From: Acinetobacter lwoffii
GTDB taxonomy: Bacteria > Pseudomonadota > Gammaproteobacteria > Pseudomonadales > Moraxellaceae
NCBI RefSeq assembly: GCF_015602705.1
Contig: NZ_CP059081.1
Span: 691,702-755,701, forward strand
DNA length: 64,000 nt
Reading direction: 5' to 3'
The position numbers and the translations under genes were made by a program. The notes beneath the pieces are model-generated. The model had not been told where the DNA came from. It did no database searches and worked only from the letters and a program-made list of their open reading frames with translations. Of the stretch, positions 1-7,701 are shown in pieces; position 1 is the first letter of the stretch, and each line of letters opens with the position of its first letter.

Positions 1-1
1 G

Positions 2-1096
2 ACAGGCAAAGAAGTCTTACCAAACTTAAAACTCATTGCTGGTGTAGCGATTGACGGTATGACTGAAGAACGTTATGGCTATGAAAACTTTATCGGTGAT
101 ACGCAATTTGGTGTAAAAGGTAAACTACGCCGTGATGAAGACAACACCTTATGGAATTTAGACCCTTATTTTCAAGCATCTTATGCCGTCACTGATACTA
201 TAAATGTTGATGCGGGCTTACGTTACAGCAATGTACATTTTAAATCTAAAGATCATTATATTGTTGAAGCCGATGAGGAAAAAGATAGAAATGGTGATAA
301 CTCAGGAAAAACTGATTATCAAAAATTATTACCATCGCTTGCTTTAAGTTGGCAAATTGTTCCTCAACTTATGGCATATACAAGCTATGCCCAAGGTTTT
401 GAAACACCAACCTTTACTGAAATGGCATATCCTGCGGTTGAGAGTTCTACACCTTTTAACTTAAAAGCATCAGAAAGCGAAACCTATGAAATTGGTTTGA
501 AATCAGATAACACATTAGGACAATTTACCGCAGCCGTATTCTATACATTGACGGAAGATGACATCGTGCCTTTAAAAAATTATTACGGTAAATCGACGTT
601 CCGTAATGCTGATCAGACTTTAAGACAGGGTGTAGAGTTATCTTGGAATAAAAATCTATGGCGTGACCTAACAGCTCAAGCAAGTTATAGCTACTTAGAT
701 GCAACTTTTGATAAAGACACTGCAAATGTTGAAGGCCCGACACCTATTCAAGAAGGTAATTATATTCCCGGTATTGCCAAGAATCAGGCATTCTTAAGCT
801 TGGGTTGGAAACCTGAACAGGGTTTGCGTGCGGGTATGGATATTCGTTATAGCGACAAAATCTATGTCGATGATAAAAACTCAGATGCTGCGCCAAGCTA
901 CACGGTTGCTGGCGCCAATGTGGGTTATCACTGGAAAATGCAGGATTGGGCAGTGAATACTTTTGCGCGTGTCGATAACCTGTTTGATAAAGATTATTCT
1001 GGTTCGGTGATTGTCAATGAAAGCAATAACCGTTTCTTTGAGCCGGCAGAAGGGCGGAACTGGAGCGCTGGTTTGAGTGTGACAAAAGAATTTTAA
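2..1096 (+). CDS. TonB-dependent outer-membrane receptor, C-terminal part (5' end outside window)
   Basis: The reading frame is open from the first bases of the window, so this is the 3' part of a gene that starts upstream; about 364 residues are visible. They look like the beta-barrel of a TonB-dependent siderophore-type receptor: alternating amphipathic strands, the PTFTEMAYP segment typical of the barrel, a LDATFDKD strand-turn, the late VDNLFDKDY motif and a terminal phenylalanine (SVTKEF), the usual outer-membrane assembly signal. The plug domain and TonB box are not in the window, so the ligand cannot be named. Such proteins import ferric siderophores, or sometimes other chelates, with energy from TonB-ExbBD. 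An intrinsic terminator follows 37 bases after the stop. Confidence 0.85.
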   Translation, partial: TGKEVLPNLKLIAGVAIDGMTEERYGYENFIGDTQFGVKGKLRRDEDNTLWNLDPYFQASYAVTDTINVDAGLRYSNVHFKSKDHYIVEADEEKDRNGDNSGKTDYQKLLPSLALSWQIVPQLMAYTSYAQGFETPTFTEMAYPAVESSTPFNLKASESETYEIGLKSDNTLGQFTAAVFYTLTEDDIVPLKNYYGKSTFRNADQTLRQGVELSWNKNLWRDLTAQASYSYLDATFDKDTANVEGPTPIQEGNYIPGIAKNQAFLSLGWKPEQGLRAGMDIRYSDKIYVDDKNSDAAPSYTVAGANVGYHWKMQDWAVNTFARVDNLFDKDYSGSVIVNESNNRFFEPAEGRNWSAGLSVTKEF

Positions 1097-1132
1097 TTCA
1101 GATGATTTAGGGCTGTTAAATTTTCAAAAAAC

Positions 1133-1163
1133 AAAATCCCGCTTCCTGAGTGGGATTTTTTAA
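1133..1163 (+). terminator. Intrinsic terminator of the TonB receptor gene
   Basis: A stem AAATCCC-G-CT pairs with AG-T-GGGATTT around a short loop, followed by a run of T residues. It lies just downstream of the receptor stop codon. Confidence 0.8.
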
Positions 1164-1205
1164 TATTTAAGTTTTGAAAAGTTGATCAGAGGATTTGAGA
1201 TAAAA

Positions 1206-1422
1206 CTAGATCTTTTGCTGATTCACCCGTTTCGATAATTCCTCGGCACTTTCCACCCGTTCAGAATATCGATTGTTGAGATCAGCAGACTGAACTTGGT
1301 GTGAGATTGTGTCGACCATCAGAAGTTGTTTTAGATATTCTTTCTGCTCCGCAGCGCGCAGCTTTTAGCATGGAAAATGAGGAAATGATTATTGATGAAG
1401 CAGGGAATCGGTTGAAATAAAT
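1206..1422. other. Gap between receptor and nrdB; possible gene remnants
   Basis: This gap has no full-length gene. On the minus strand an open frame of about 52 codons ends at 1206. It reads as a polar, helix-prone peptide (containing AAEQKEYLKQ and YSERVESAEELSKRV) and is cut off upstream by an in-frame stop at 1365-1367. On the plus strand a 16-codon frame from 1370 to about 1420 (MENEEMIIDEAGNRLK) ends like the tail of a gene. Both look like coding fragments without a proper start and ribosome binding site. I do not recognise the family. Confidence 0.3.
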
Positions 1423-1453
1423 TTCAGAATTTCAGCAGATCAATCAGATCATA

Positions 1454-1480
1454 AAAAAGCCACCGCAGGGGTGGCTTTTT
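1454..1480 (-). terminator. Intrinsic terminator downstream of nrdB
   Basis: A 10-bp stem (AAAAAGCCAC with GTGGCTTTTT) has T-runs on both strands. It lies 46 bases beyond the nrdB stop and can act in both directions. Confidence 0.85.
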
Positions 1481-1525
1481 ATTTAAAGTTAAAATGACAG
1501 ATGTCGTGTCATTTTAAGCTAAACC

Positions 1526-2809
1526 TTACCAGCTTAACGCACCGCCAGTTTGGTAATCTGTTACGCGCGTCTCGAAGAAATTCTTCTCTTTACGCAAGTC
1601 CATCATTTCTGACATCCACTGGAACGGGTTGTTCACACCAGCGAACTGTTCAGGCAAGCCTAACTGCGCCAGACGACGGTTGGCAATGAACTTCAGGTAT
1701 TCTTCCATCATGCCAGCATTCATGCCAAGTACACCGCGTGGCATGGTGTCACGTGCATATTCGATTTCCAGCATGGTACCTTCAAGAATCATCTGGATGA
1801 TTTCTTCCTGGAATTCAGTGGTCCATAAACCTGGGTTTTCGATCTTGATCTGGTTGATCATATCGATACCGAAGTTCAGGTGCATTGACTCGTCACGCAG
1901 GATGTACTGGAATTGCTCGGCAACACCATTCATCTTGTTACGACGGCCCATAGACAGAATCTGGCTGAAACCGCAGTAGAAGAAGATACCTTCAAGTACA
2001 CAGTAGAACGCGATCAGGTTGCGAAGCAGGATCTGGTCATTTTCAGGTGTGCCGGTTTTGAACGTAGGATCACTTAAAGACTGAGTATATTTCAGGCCCC
2101 ACGCAGCTTTACGTGCAACTGACGGTACTTCACGGTACATGTTGAAGACTTCGCCTTCATCCATACCTAGCGACTCGATACAGTACTGGTAAGCGTGTGT
2201 GTGAATCGCTTCTTCAAACGCTTGACGCAAGATGTACTGACGGCATTCAGGGTTGGTAATATGACGGTAAATCGCCAGTACCAGATTGTTTGCAACCAGT
2301 GAATCGGCAGTCGAGAAGAAACCAAGTGAACGCATCACAATGGTACGTTCATCTTCAGTCAAGCCATTTTCAGACTTCCACAACGCAATGTCGTGGTTCA
2401 TGTTCACTTCTTGTGGCATCCAGTGGTTTGCACATCCGTCCAGATACTTCTGCCAAGCCCATTCGTATTTGAATGGAACAAGCTGGTTCAAGTCTGCACG
2501 ACAGTTGATCATCGCCTTGTCATCAACCTGAACGCGTTGCGCACCCATTTCAAGCTCTTCCAGACCCGGTGCAACATCAAGCTGCTCTAGGGAAGCAGAT
2601 GCTCTTGCCAGCGAATCGGTTGGATTTGATCCTCGGTTTTGAGTGGCTCTAAGGGGTTGTGCAGCTGCCACATCCGGCGATGCGTTGCCTGCATCAGATA
2701 CCATCTGTGAATTAGTCGCTTTTTGCGGCTCGACGGGCGCAGGCTGCTGTTCAGGTGCAGCCGGTTTTTGCGAATCATCTTCGAAATCGTCCCAACTTAG
2801 GATAGACAT
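1526..2809 (-). CDS. nrdB: Ribonucleoside-diphosphate reductase class Ia, beta subunit
   Basis: NrdB carries the diiron-tyrosyl radical cofactor that activates NrdA for reduction of NDPs to dNDPs. The protein has 427 residues. The ferritin-like core is clear from about residue 105: D169, E200 and H203 (EEAIHTHAY) are the expected first metal ligands. Y207 sits seven residues after E200, as does the radical tyrosine in E. coli Nrd[11 protein letters not shown] supplies the later Glu and His ligands. The C-terminal tail (YQTGGALSW) is the expected NrdA-binding tail. The first 100 residues are an unusual Pro/Ala/Gln-rich extension beginning [11 protein letters not shown], which echoes the LSW of the tail. 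It is transcribed in the same direction as nrdA, with two small genes between them. Confidence 0.96.
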   Translation of the reverse strand: MSILSWDDFEDDSQKPAAPEQQPAPVEPQKATNSQMVSDAGNASPDVAAAQPLRATQNRGSNPTDSLARASASLEQLDVAPGLEELEMGAQRVQVDDKAMINCRADLNQLVPFKYEWAWQKYLDGCANHWMPQEVNMNHDIALWKSENGLTEDERTIVMRSLGFFSTADSLVANNLVLAIYRHITNPECRQYILRQAFEEAIHTHAYQYCIESLGMDEGEVFNMYREVPSVARKAAWGLKYTQSLSDPTFKTGTPENDQILLRNLIAFYCVLEGIFFYCGFSQILSMGRRNKMNGVAEQFQYILRDESMHLNFGIDMINQIKIENPGLWTTEFQEEIIQMILEGTMLEIEYARDTMPRGVLGMNAGMMEEYLKFIANRRLAQLGLPEQFAGVNNPFQWMSEMMDLRKEKNFFETRVTDYQTGGALSW

Positions 2810-2950
2810 ATCAATTCTCTCTACGTTGCTTTATATCTTTTATGAGACATTCAGCTTGGCTGAGATGTCTTACTATACGCTTAATTTGTGTAAGCAAAAT
2901 TAAGTTTTGTCGATGAATGCTCTAGTTTTATACAGGAGCAATGATCCCCA

Positions 2951-3079
2951 CTACTTATTTTGCTTACGCTGCTGGCGAACTTTGAACCAGAAATAAGCAA
3001 TCGGTAAATAAAAGGTAATACCAAAGGAAATCAGCAATGCCGCAAGTCCTAACATGTAGTTATGAGTCATATGTGGCAT
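2951..3079 (-). CDS. Small single-span membrane protein between nrdA and nrdB (42 aa)
   Basis: A 42-residue frame starts with MPHMTHNYMLG and ends KVRQQRKQNK. Residues about 8-30 form one hydrophobic segment (LGLAALLISFGITFYLPIAY), followed by a basic tail, consistent with a small inner-membrane protein with its C-terminus in the cytoplasm. AGGAAA lies about 7 bases before the ATG on the minus strand. It is upstream of nrdB in the same orientation, 141 bases away. I do not recognise a named family. The hydrophobic and basic composition and ribosome binding site make it a credible gene. Confidence 0.6.
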   Translation of the reverse strand: MPHMTHNYMLGLAALLISFGITFYLPIAYFWFKVRQQRKQNK

Positions 3080-3139
3080 TTAGGTTTCCTTTTACTTTTA
3101 GTTTGTGAATCCTAGCCGAAACTAGGATTCACGTTTAAA

Positions 3140-3265
3140 TCATTTTTTAGATGATTTACTAGGCTTGATTGTTTCAGTAACTGTAGTTTTAGGATGCTTT
3201 TTTGCATAGCCTTCAGTTACGAAACGACCAGTTCCTGCATCACGAGAAACTTTTTTCGTAGCCAT
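3140..3265 (-). CDS. Small basic protein of unknown function (41 aa)
   Basis: The product begins MATKKVSRDAGTGRFV and is rich in Lys and Thr, ending KPSKSSKK. I chose the ATG at 3265 because GGAG stands 8-10 bases upstream; a longer frame to 3340 with an alternative start has no such signal. The SRDAGTGRFVT core looks like a conserved small-protein motif, but I cannot attach a function. It lies downstream of nrdA on the same strand, separated by about 270 bases that hold a palindromic repeat and a terminator-like hairpin on the opposite strand. Confidence 0.65.
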   Translation of the reverse strand: MATKKVSRDAGTGRFVTEGYAKKHPKTTVTETIKPSKSSKK

Positions 3266-3393
3266 AGAGATAATCTCCATTACAAATTCAAGATGACTCT
3301 TACTGGCTCGTTTCTCGAATCGATGATACAATCCGTTCACGCATTTTGTGATGCCAGCCTCGTTGTGACCATCTTGGTATCACTTCGAGATTG

Positions 3394-3437
3394 AAAGCCT
3401 TCTAGTTAGTTTTGACGGACGCTAGAGGGCTTTTTTA
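3394..3437 (+). terminator. Terminator-like hairpin on the plus strand with no obvious gene upstream
   Basis: AAAGCCTTCTAG (3394-3405) pairs with CTAGAGGGCTTT (3422-3433) with one mismatch and is followed by six T residues on the plus strand. No plus-strand protein gene precedes it. It may end a small RNA, or be a leftover of an older gene. Confidence 0.5.
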
Positions 3438-3452
3438 TTGCCTGAATTTCGT

Positions 3453-3524
3453 AATCCCCCTAAGTCCCCCTTTGAAAAGGGGGATTTTCTCCCTCCTTTA
3501 TTAAAGGAGGGTCGGGGAGGATTT
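3453..3524. repeat. GC-rich dispersed palindromic repeat (MITE/REP-like)
   Basis: The segment holds two perfect nested hairpins, CCCCCTTT-gaaa-AGGGGG and CCCTCCTTT-att-AAAGGAGGG, enclosed by imperfect outer arms (AATCCCCCT and GGGGAGGATT). The whole can fold as a three-way cruciform. Its conceptual translation contains NPPKSPFEKGD and PPLLKEGRGGF, a peptide often seen as spurious annotation in unrelated bacteria that carry this repeat. It lies 14 bases beyond the nrdA stop codon and is far richer in C and G runs than its surroundings. It may also act as a transcript end for nrdA. Confidence 0.8.
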
Positions 3525-3537
3525 AAAACCTGTCAGA

Positions 3538-6375
3538 TTATTGACAAGCTTCACAATCAGGATTGTCAATTGAACATGCCATTGGCACTGGAGCCGCTTG
3601 TGCAAAACCTTCTTCCTCTGCAGGAGCTTCAGGTTTTTGCGCTTCAACGACAGGAGCTGCTGCTACAACAGGCGCCGCAACTGTTGCAGGTTTAACTGCG
3701 TTCAATGCGCCAGTGTTAATGGTTGATTTCTCGGCAGACGTCGCACCCAATGCACGAAGGTAATAAGTTGTCTTAAGACCACGTAACCAAGCCATCTTGT
3801 AAGTGATGTCCAGTTTCTTACCGTTTGCACCAGCGATGTAAAGGTTAAGAGACTGTGCTTGGTCGATCCATTTTTGACGACGTGATGCAGCATCCACGAT
3901 CCAGCGTGTATCAACTTCAAATGCAGTCGCGAAAATGGCTTTAAGCTCTTCAGGAATACGGGAAATCTTCTGAACAGAACCTTCGAAGTGTTTCAGGTCG
4001 TTGACCATCACCGCATCCCAAAGACCACGTTCTTTCAACGCACGTACCAGGTACGGGTTGATCACAGTGAATTCACCAGACAAGTTAGATTTCACATATA
4101 AGTTCTGGAATGTAGGCTCAATAGATTGAGACACGCCACAAATGTTTGAAATCGTAGCAGTTGGAGCAATCGCCATCACATTCGAGTTACGCATACCGTC
4201 TTTTTGAACTTTGGCACGTAAAGTATCCCAGTCCAGACGTTGAGTGCGGTCGACTTCGAACATGCGTTCTGGACGAGTTTTCGCAACCAGATCAAGCGAG
4301 TCGATTGGCAGGATACCTTGATCCCACAATGAACCTTTGAATGTTTCGTATGTACCACGTTCAACAGCCAAATCGCTAGATGTTGAAATCGCGTAGTACG
4401 AAATCACTTCCATCGATTCATCAGCAAACTCAACCGCAGCATCAGAACCATAAGCCAGGTTCATCTCATACAGTGCATCCTGGAAGCCCATGATACCCAT
4501 ACCAACCGGACGGTGTTTCAGGTTCGAGTTACGTGCTTGCGGAACAGCGTAGTAGTTGATGTCAATCACGTTATCGAGCATACGAACGGCTGTTTTAACC
4601 GTACGTGCCAGTTTTTCGCGATCAAGAACACCACCTTGAACATGTTGTACCAGGTTAATCGAACCCAGGTTACATACCGCGATTTCTTCTTTGCTGGTGT
4701 TCAAAGTAATTTCTGTACACAGGTTAGAAGAATGAACTACACCTACGTGTTGCTGTGGTGAGCGCAGGTTACATACGTCTTTGAATGTGATCCACGGATG
4801 CCCTGTTTCAAATAGCATAGACAGCATTTTGCGCCACAAATCTTTTGCACGGATTTTCTTGTGCAACATGTTTGTTTCTTTGGCAATCGCTTCGTAGTGT
4901 GCATAACGCTCAGCGAATGCAGCACCAGTCAAATCATGCAGATCAGGCGTTTCAGAAGGGGTGAATAAAGTCCATTCTGCATCTTCGAATACACGTTGCA
5001 TGAACAGGTCAGGAACCCAGTTCGCAGTGTTCATGTCATGGGTACGACGACGGTCATCACCGGTGTTCTTACGCAGTTCAAGAAATTCTTCGATGTCCAG
5101 GTGCCAGGTTTCTAAGTATGCACAAACTGCACCTTTACGCTTACCACCTTGGTTAACCGCAACAGCAGTATCGTTCGCTACTTTCAGGAACGGAACTACA
5201 CCTTGCGACTTACCGTTAGTTCCTTTGATGTAGGAGTTCAAGGCACGAACTGGTGTCCAGTCGTTACCTAAACCACCTGCCCATTTAGACAGCATTGCGT
5301 TATCACGCATCGCGCCATAAATGTCATACAGATCATCATCAATGGTTGTTAAGTAGCAGCTAGACAACTGTGGACGTAACGTACCTGAGTTAAACAGGGT
5401 AGGCGTCGAAGCCATGTAATCGAAGCTCGATAATAAGTTATAGAACTCGATTGCACGGTCTTCACGGTTTTCTTCATTGAGCGACAAGCCCATAGAAACA
5501 CGCATAAAGAACAATTGCGGAAGTTCGAAACGCACACCATCTGAATGGATGAAGTAACGGTCAAATAAGGTTTGCAGACCCAGGTAAGTAAACTGGTTAG
5601 AACGTTCCGGTTGAATCGCAGCAGCCAGTTTCGCCAGGTCAAAGTTCAACAATTCTGGAGAAAGCAGCTCAAGCTCAATCCCTTTTTTCAGGTAAGTTTC
5701 CAGCGCATCGCCTTCAACTGTATCTACAGGTAGACCCAGGAATTTCAAACCAGTCGCAACCAGGTCATCACGCAATAAACGTGCAGTCACATACGTATAG
5801 TTAGGCTCTTGCTCAATACGGGTACGGGTCGCCATCATCATCGTGGTCGAGATGTCAGACTCTTTTACGCCGTTGTACAAGTTTTTCACAGTCTCATCGA
5901 CAATGGCTTGTACATCAATCCCTTCAAGGCCTTCTGCTGCTTTAGTAACATGCGCAGTTAAAGCACTTAAATCTAGTGGCTTGAGTTTGCCTTCAGCATC
6001 GGTAATTTGCAGGGTCGGGTGATGATGAGCACCTAACTGTTTACGTGCTTCAGAACGTTGTTCACGGTAAATGACATAAGAGCGTGCAACTTTCTGTTCG
6101 CCCGTACGCATTAGCGCAAGTTCAACTTGGTCTTGAATTTCTTCAATATGAATCGTTCCGCCAGAAGGTAAACGACGTTTAAAGGTATTTAATACCATTT
6201 CCGTCAGTTGCTCGATACGATCATGGATCCGGCTCGAGTCAGCGCTTTGTTGGCCTTCAACCGCCAAAAACGCTTTACCAATTGCGACAGAAATTTTTTC
6301 TGCATCAAAAGCGGCAACATCACCGGTGCGTTTAATCACCTGAAGTTGACCAGGAGTTGAAGTGATTACGCTCAT
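3538..6375 (-). CDS. nrdA: Ribonucleoside-diphosphate reductase class Ia, alpha subunit
   Basis: NrdA is the catalytic subunit that reduces ribonucleoside diphosphates. At 945 residues it is longer than E. coli NrdA because the N-terminus carries two ATP-cone-like allosteric domains (about residues 10-100 and 115-205), as in pseudomonad NrdA. The first has the usual VIKRTGDVAAFDAEKI start. Active-site motifs are present: SSCYLTTIDDD, NLCTEI at about residue 553 and CNLGSINL at about 570. The C-terminus has paired cysteines (CEAC), the redox shuttle that accepts electrons from thioredoxin or glutaredoxin. Just before it is a low-complexity Ala/Pro/Val linker. Two NrdR-like boxes lie about 90-130 bases upstream of the start. 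Confidence 0.97.
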   Translation of the reverse strand: MSVITSTPGQLQVIKRTGDVAAFDAEKISVAIGKAFLAVEGQQSADSSRIHDRIEQLTEMVLNTFKRRLPSGGTIHIEEIQDQVELALMRTGEQKVARSYVIYREQRSEARKQLGAHHHPTLQITDAEGKLKPLDLSALTAHVTKAAEGLEGIDVQAIVDETVKNLYNGVKESDISTTMMMATRTRIEQEPNYTYVTARLLRDDLVATGLKFLGLPVDTVEGDALETYLKKGIELELLSPELLNFDLAKLAAAIQPERSNQFTYLGLQTLFDRYFIHSDGVRFELPQLFFMRVSMGLSLNEENREDRAIEFYNLLSSFDYMASTPTLFNSGTLRPQLSSCYLTTIDDDLYDIYGAMRDNAMLSKWAGGLGNDWTPVRALNSYIKGTNGKSQGVVPFLKVANDTAVAVNQGGKRKGAVCAYLETWHLDIEEFLELRKNTGDDRRRTHDMNTANWVPDLFMQRVFEDAEWTLFTPSETPDLHDLTGAAFAERYAHYEAIAKETNMLHKKIRAKDLWRKMLSMLFETGHPWITFKDVCNLRSPQQHVGVVHSSNLCTEITLNTSKEEIAVCNLGSINLVQHVQGGVLDREKLARTVKTAVRMLDNVIDINYYAVPQARNSNLKHRPVGMGIMGFQDALYEMNLAYGSDAAVEFADESMEVISYYAISTSSDLAVERGTYETFKGSLWDQGILPIDSLDLVAKTRPERMFEVDRTQRLDWDTLRAKVQKDGMRNSNVMAIAPTATISNICGVSQSIEPTFQNLYVKSNLSGEFTVINPYLVRALKERGLWDAVMVNDLKHFEGSVQKISRIPEELKAIFATAFEVDTRWIVDAASRRQKWIDQAQSLNLYIAGANGKKLDITYKMAWLRGLKTTYYLRALGATSAEKSTINTGALNAVKPATVAAPVVAAAPVVEAQKPEAPAEEEGFAQAAPVPMACSIDNPDCEACQ

Positions 6376-6461
6376 GTTAGCATAGCTCCGTTGTCATCTA
6401 TTTTTATGTTTATGGACCGTTTGAACTGGGCAAAATTCATGCCACAGTGTTTGAGGAATAA

Positions 6462-6477
6462 ACACAAGACCTAGTGG
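6462..6477. promoter_or_regulatory. Candidate NrdR box 1
   Basis: ACACAAGACCTAGTGG matches 12 of 16 positions of the NrdR consensus (ACACwATATATwGTGT) as I remember it. It lies upstream of nrdA and starts exactly 32 bases from a second similar site, the three-turn spacing usual for NrdR pairs. Confidence 0.55.
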
Positions 6478-6493
6478 TTTTAAAATTAATTGA

Positions 6494-6509
6494 ACACAAG
6501 ATACGGGAA
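6494..6509. promoter_or_regulatory. Candidate NrdR box 2
   Basis: ACACAAGATACGGGAA shares its first eight bases with box 1 and is separated from it by 16 bases. The right half matches the consensus poorly, so the case rests on the pair and its spacing. Confidence 0.45.
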
Positions 6510-6667
6510 AATTTAGGGTAGATCAATATTGACATTTAGCTAAATATTTTTCTTAAGTTGTGCTTTAATCCTTGTAAAAATATCGCTATTTTTATTGATT
6601 TTTGTATAAGCCTTATCAGGCAAGGCATAGCATAACAAAGTCCAAAGAAAGTGCTTATAGATAACAC

Positions 6668-6676
6668 TGTGGATAA
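6668..6676 (-). promoter_or_regulatory. DnaA box in the nrdA-bfmR intergenic region
   Basis: TGTGGATAA is the exact reverse complement of the consensus DnaA box TTATCCACA. E. coli nrdAB is a known DnaA-regulated promoter, so a box about 290 bases upstream of nrdA is plausible as a regulatory site. A single 9-base match can also be chance. Confidence 0.4.
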
Positions 6677-6837
6677 CTAAAAAGTGCTGAATCAAGCAGT
6701 CATATTTTGTCCATGTAATAGTTGTGTAAATCGCAAATCAGATCTAAGCCGCTGTTTCAAGCATAATTGTCCAAAAAATGCACGATAAAATATTACAAAA
6801 TGCTATCTTGATGTATCAGTTTGGTGAACGCTATCTT

Positions 6838-6852
6838 GTTTACAATGTAAAC
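6838..6852. promoter_or_regulatory. Perfect palindrome upstream of bfmR
   Basis: GTTTAC-AAT-GTAAAC is a 15-base perfect inverted repeat 90 bases before the bfmR start, in the expected promoter region. It could be an operator, for instance for autoregulation, but no factor can be assigned from sequence. Confidence 0.4.
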
Positions 6853-6942
6853 GTGTGTATATTGCAAGCATATTAAAAACGTATCTATTGGATTTCAAAA
6901 GGATACGCCTATAGCGTAGATCCACCAAATAAGGGGCAATAC

Positions 6943-7659
6943 ATGAGCCAAGAAGAAAAGTTACCCAAGATTTTAATTGTTGAAGATGACGAGCGTCTTG
7001 CTCGTTTAACGCAAGAATACCTCATCCGTAACGGACTTGAGGTGGGGGTAGAGCCGGATGGTAACCGTGCCATTCGTCGGATTATTGCCGAGCAGCCAGA
7101 TATGGTGGTGCTGGATGTGATGTTACCAGGTGCTGATGGCTTGACCATTTGCCGTGAAGTGCGTCCACATTATCATCAGCCGATTTTGATGTTGACTGCG
7201 CGTACTGAAGATATGGATCAGGTTTTAGGTCTGGAAATGGGTGCAGATGACTATGTCGCTAAGCCTGTTCAACCGCGTGTATTGCTGGCACGTATTCGTG
7301 CATTATTGCGCCGTACTGATAAGGTACCTGAAGATGAAGTGGCACAGCGCATCGAATTTGATGATCTGGTCATCGACAACGGCGGTCGTTCAGTGACCTT
7401 AAATGGCGATCTGGTTGATTTTACCAGCGCAGAATATGATCTGTTATGGTTGCTTGCATCGAATGCTGGCCGTATTCTCTCTCGCGAAGATATTTTCGAG
7501 CGTTTACGTGGTATCGAATATGATGGTCAAGACCGTTCAATCGATGTACGTATTTCTCGTATCCGTCCAAAAATCGGTGACGATCCAGAAAATCCGAAGC
7601 GTATTAAAACAGTACGTAGTAAAGGTTATCTTTTTGTTAAAGAGACCAATGGTCTTTAA
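6943..7659 (+). CDS. bfmR: Response regulator BfmR (OmpR family)
   Basis: BfmR is the DNA-binding regulator of the BfmRS two-component system, which in Acinetobacter controls capsule, Csu pili and biofilm, and stress and desiccation survival. The 238-residue length and sequence fit. The receiver domain (about 9-125) has the acidic pocket EDDE, the phospho-acceptor D58 in VVLDVMLPG, T88 in LTART and K in VAKPVQP. A winged-helix domain (about 138-235) carries FDDLVID, LTSAEYDLLWLLA-type sequence and the VRSKGYLFV wing. A GGGG ribosome site precedes the ATG. bfmS follows 42 bases downstream. Confidence 0.95.
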   Translation: MSQEEKLPKILIVEDDERLARLTQEYLIRNGLEVGVEPDGNRAIRRIIAEQPDMVVLDVMLPGADGLTICREVRPHYHQPILMLTARTEDMDQVLGLEMGADDYVAKPVQPRVLLARIRALLRRTDKVPEDEVAQRIEFDDLVIDNGGRSVTLNGDLVDFTSAEYDLLWLLASNAGRILSREDIFERLRGIEYDGQDRSIDVRISRIRPKIGDDPENPKRIKTVRSKGYLFVKETNGL

Positions 7660-7701
7660 GCAAATGTGGTTTGTTGCTTGAACAAGCAGGATAAATTATA
7701 G

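Noticed and set aside
3194..3394. A 66-codon plus-strand frame in front of the orphan terminator
   Set aside because: Antisense to the small basic gene, no ribosome site, cysteine-rich atypical composition; I treat only the hairpin as supported.
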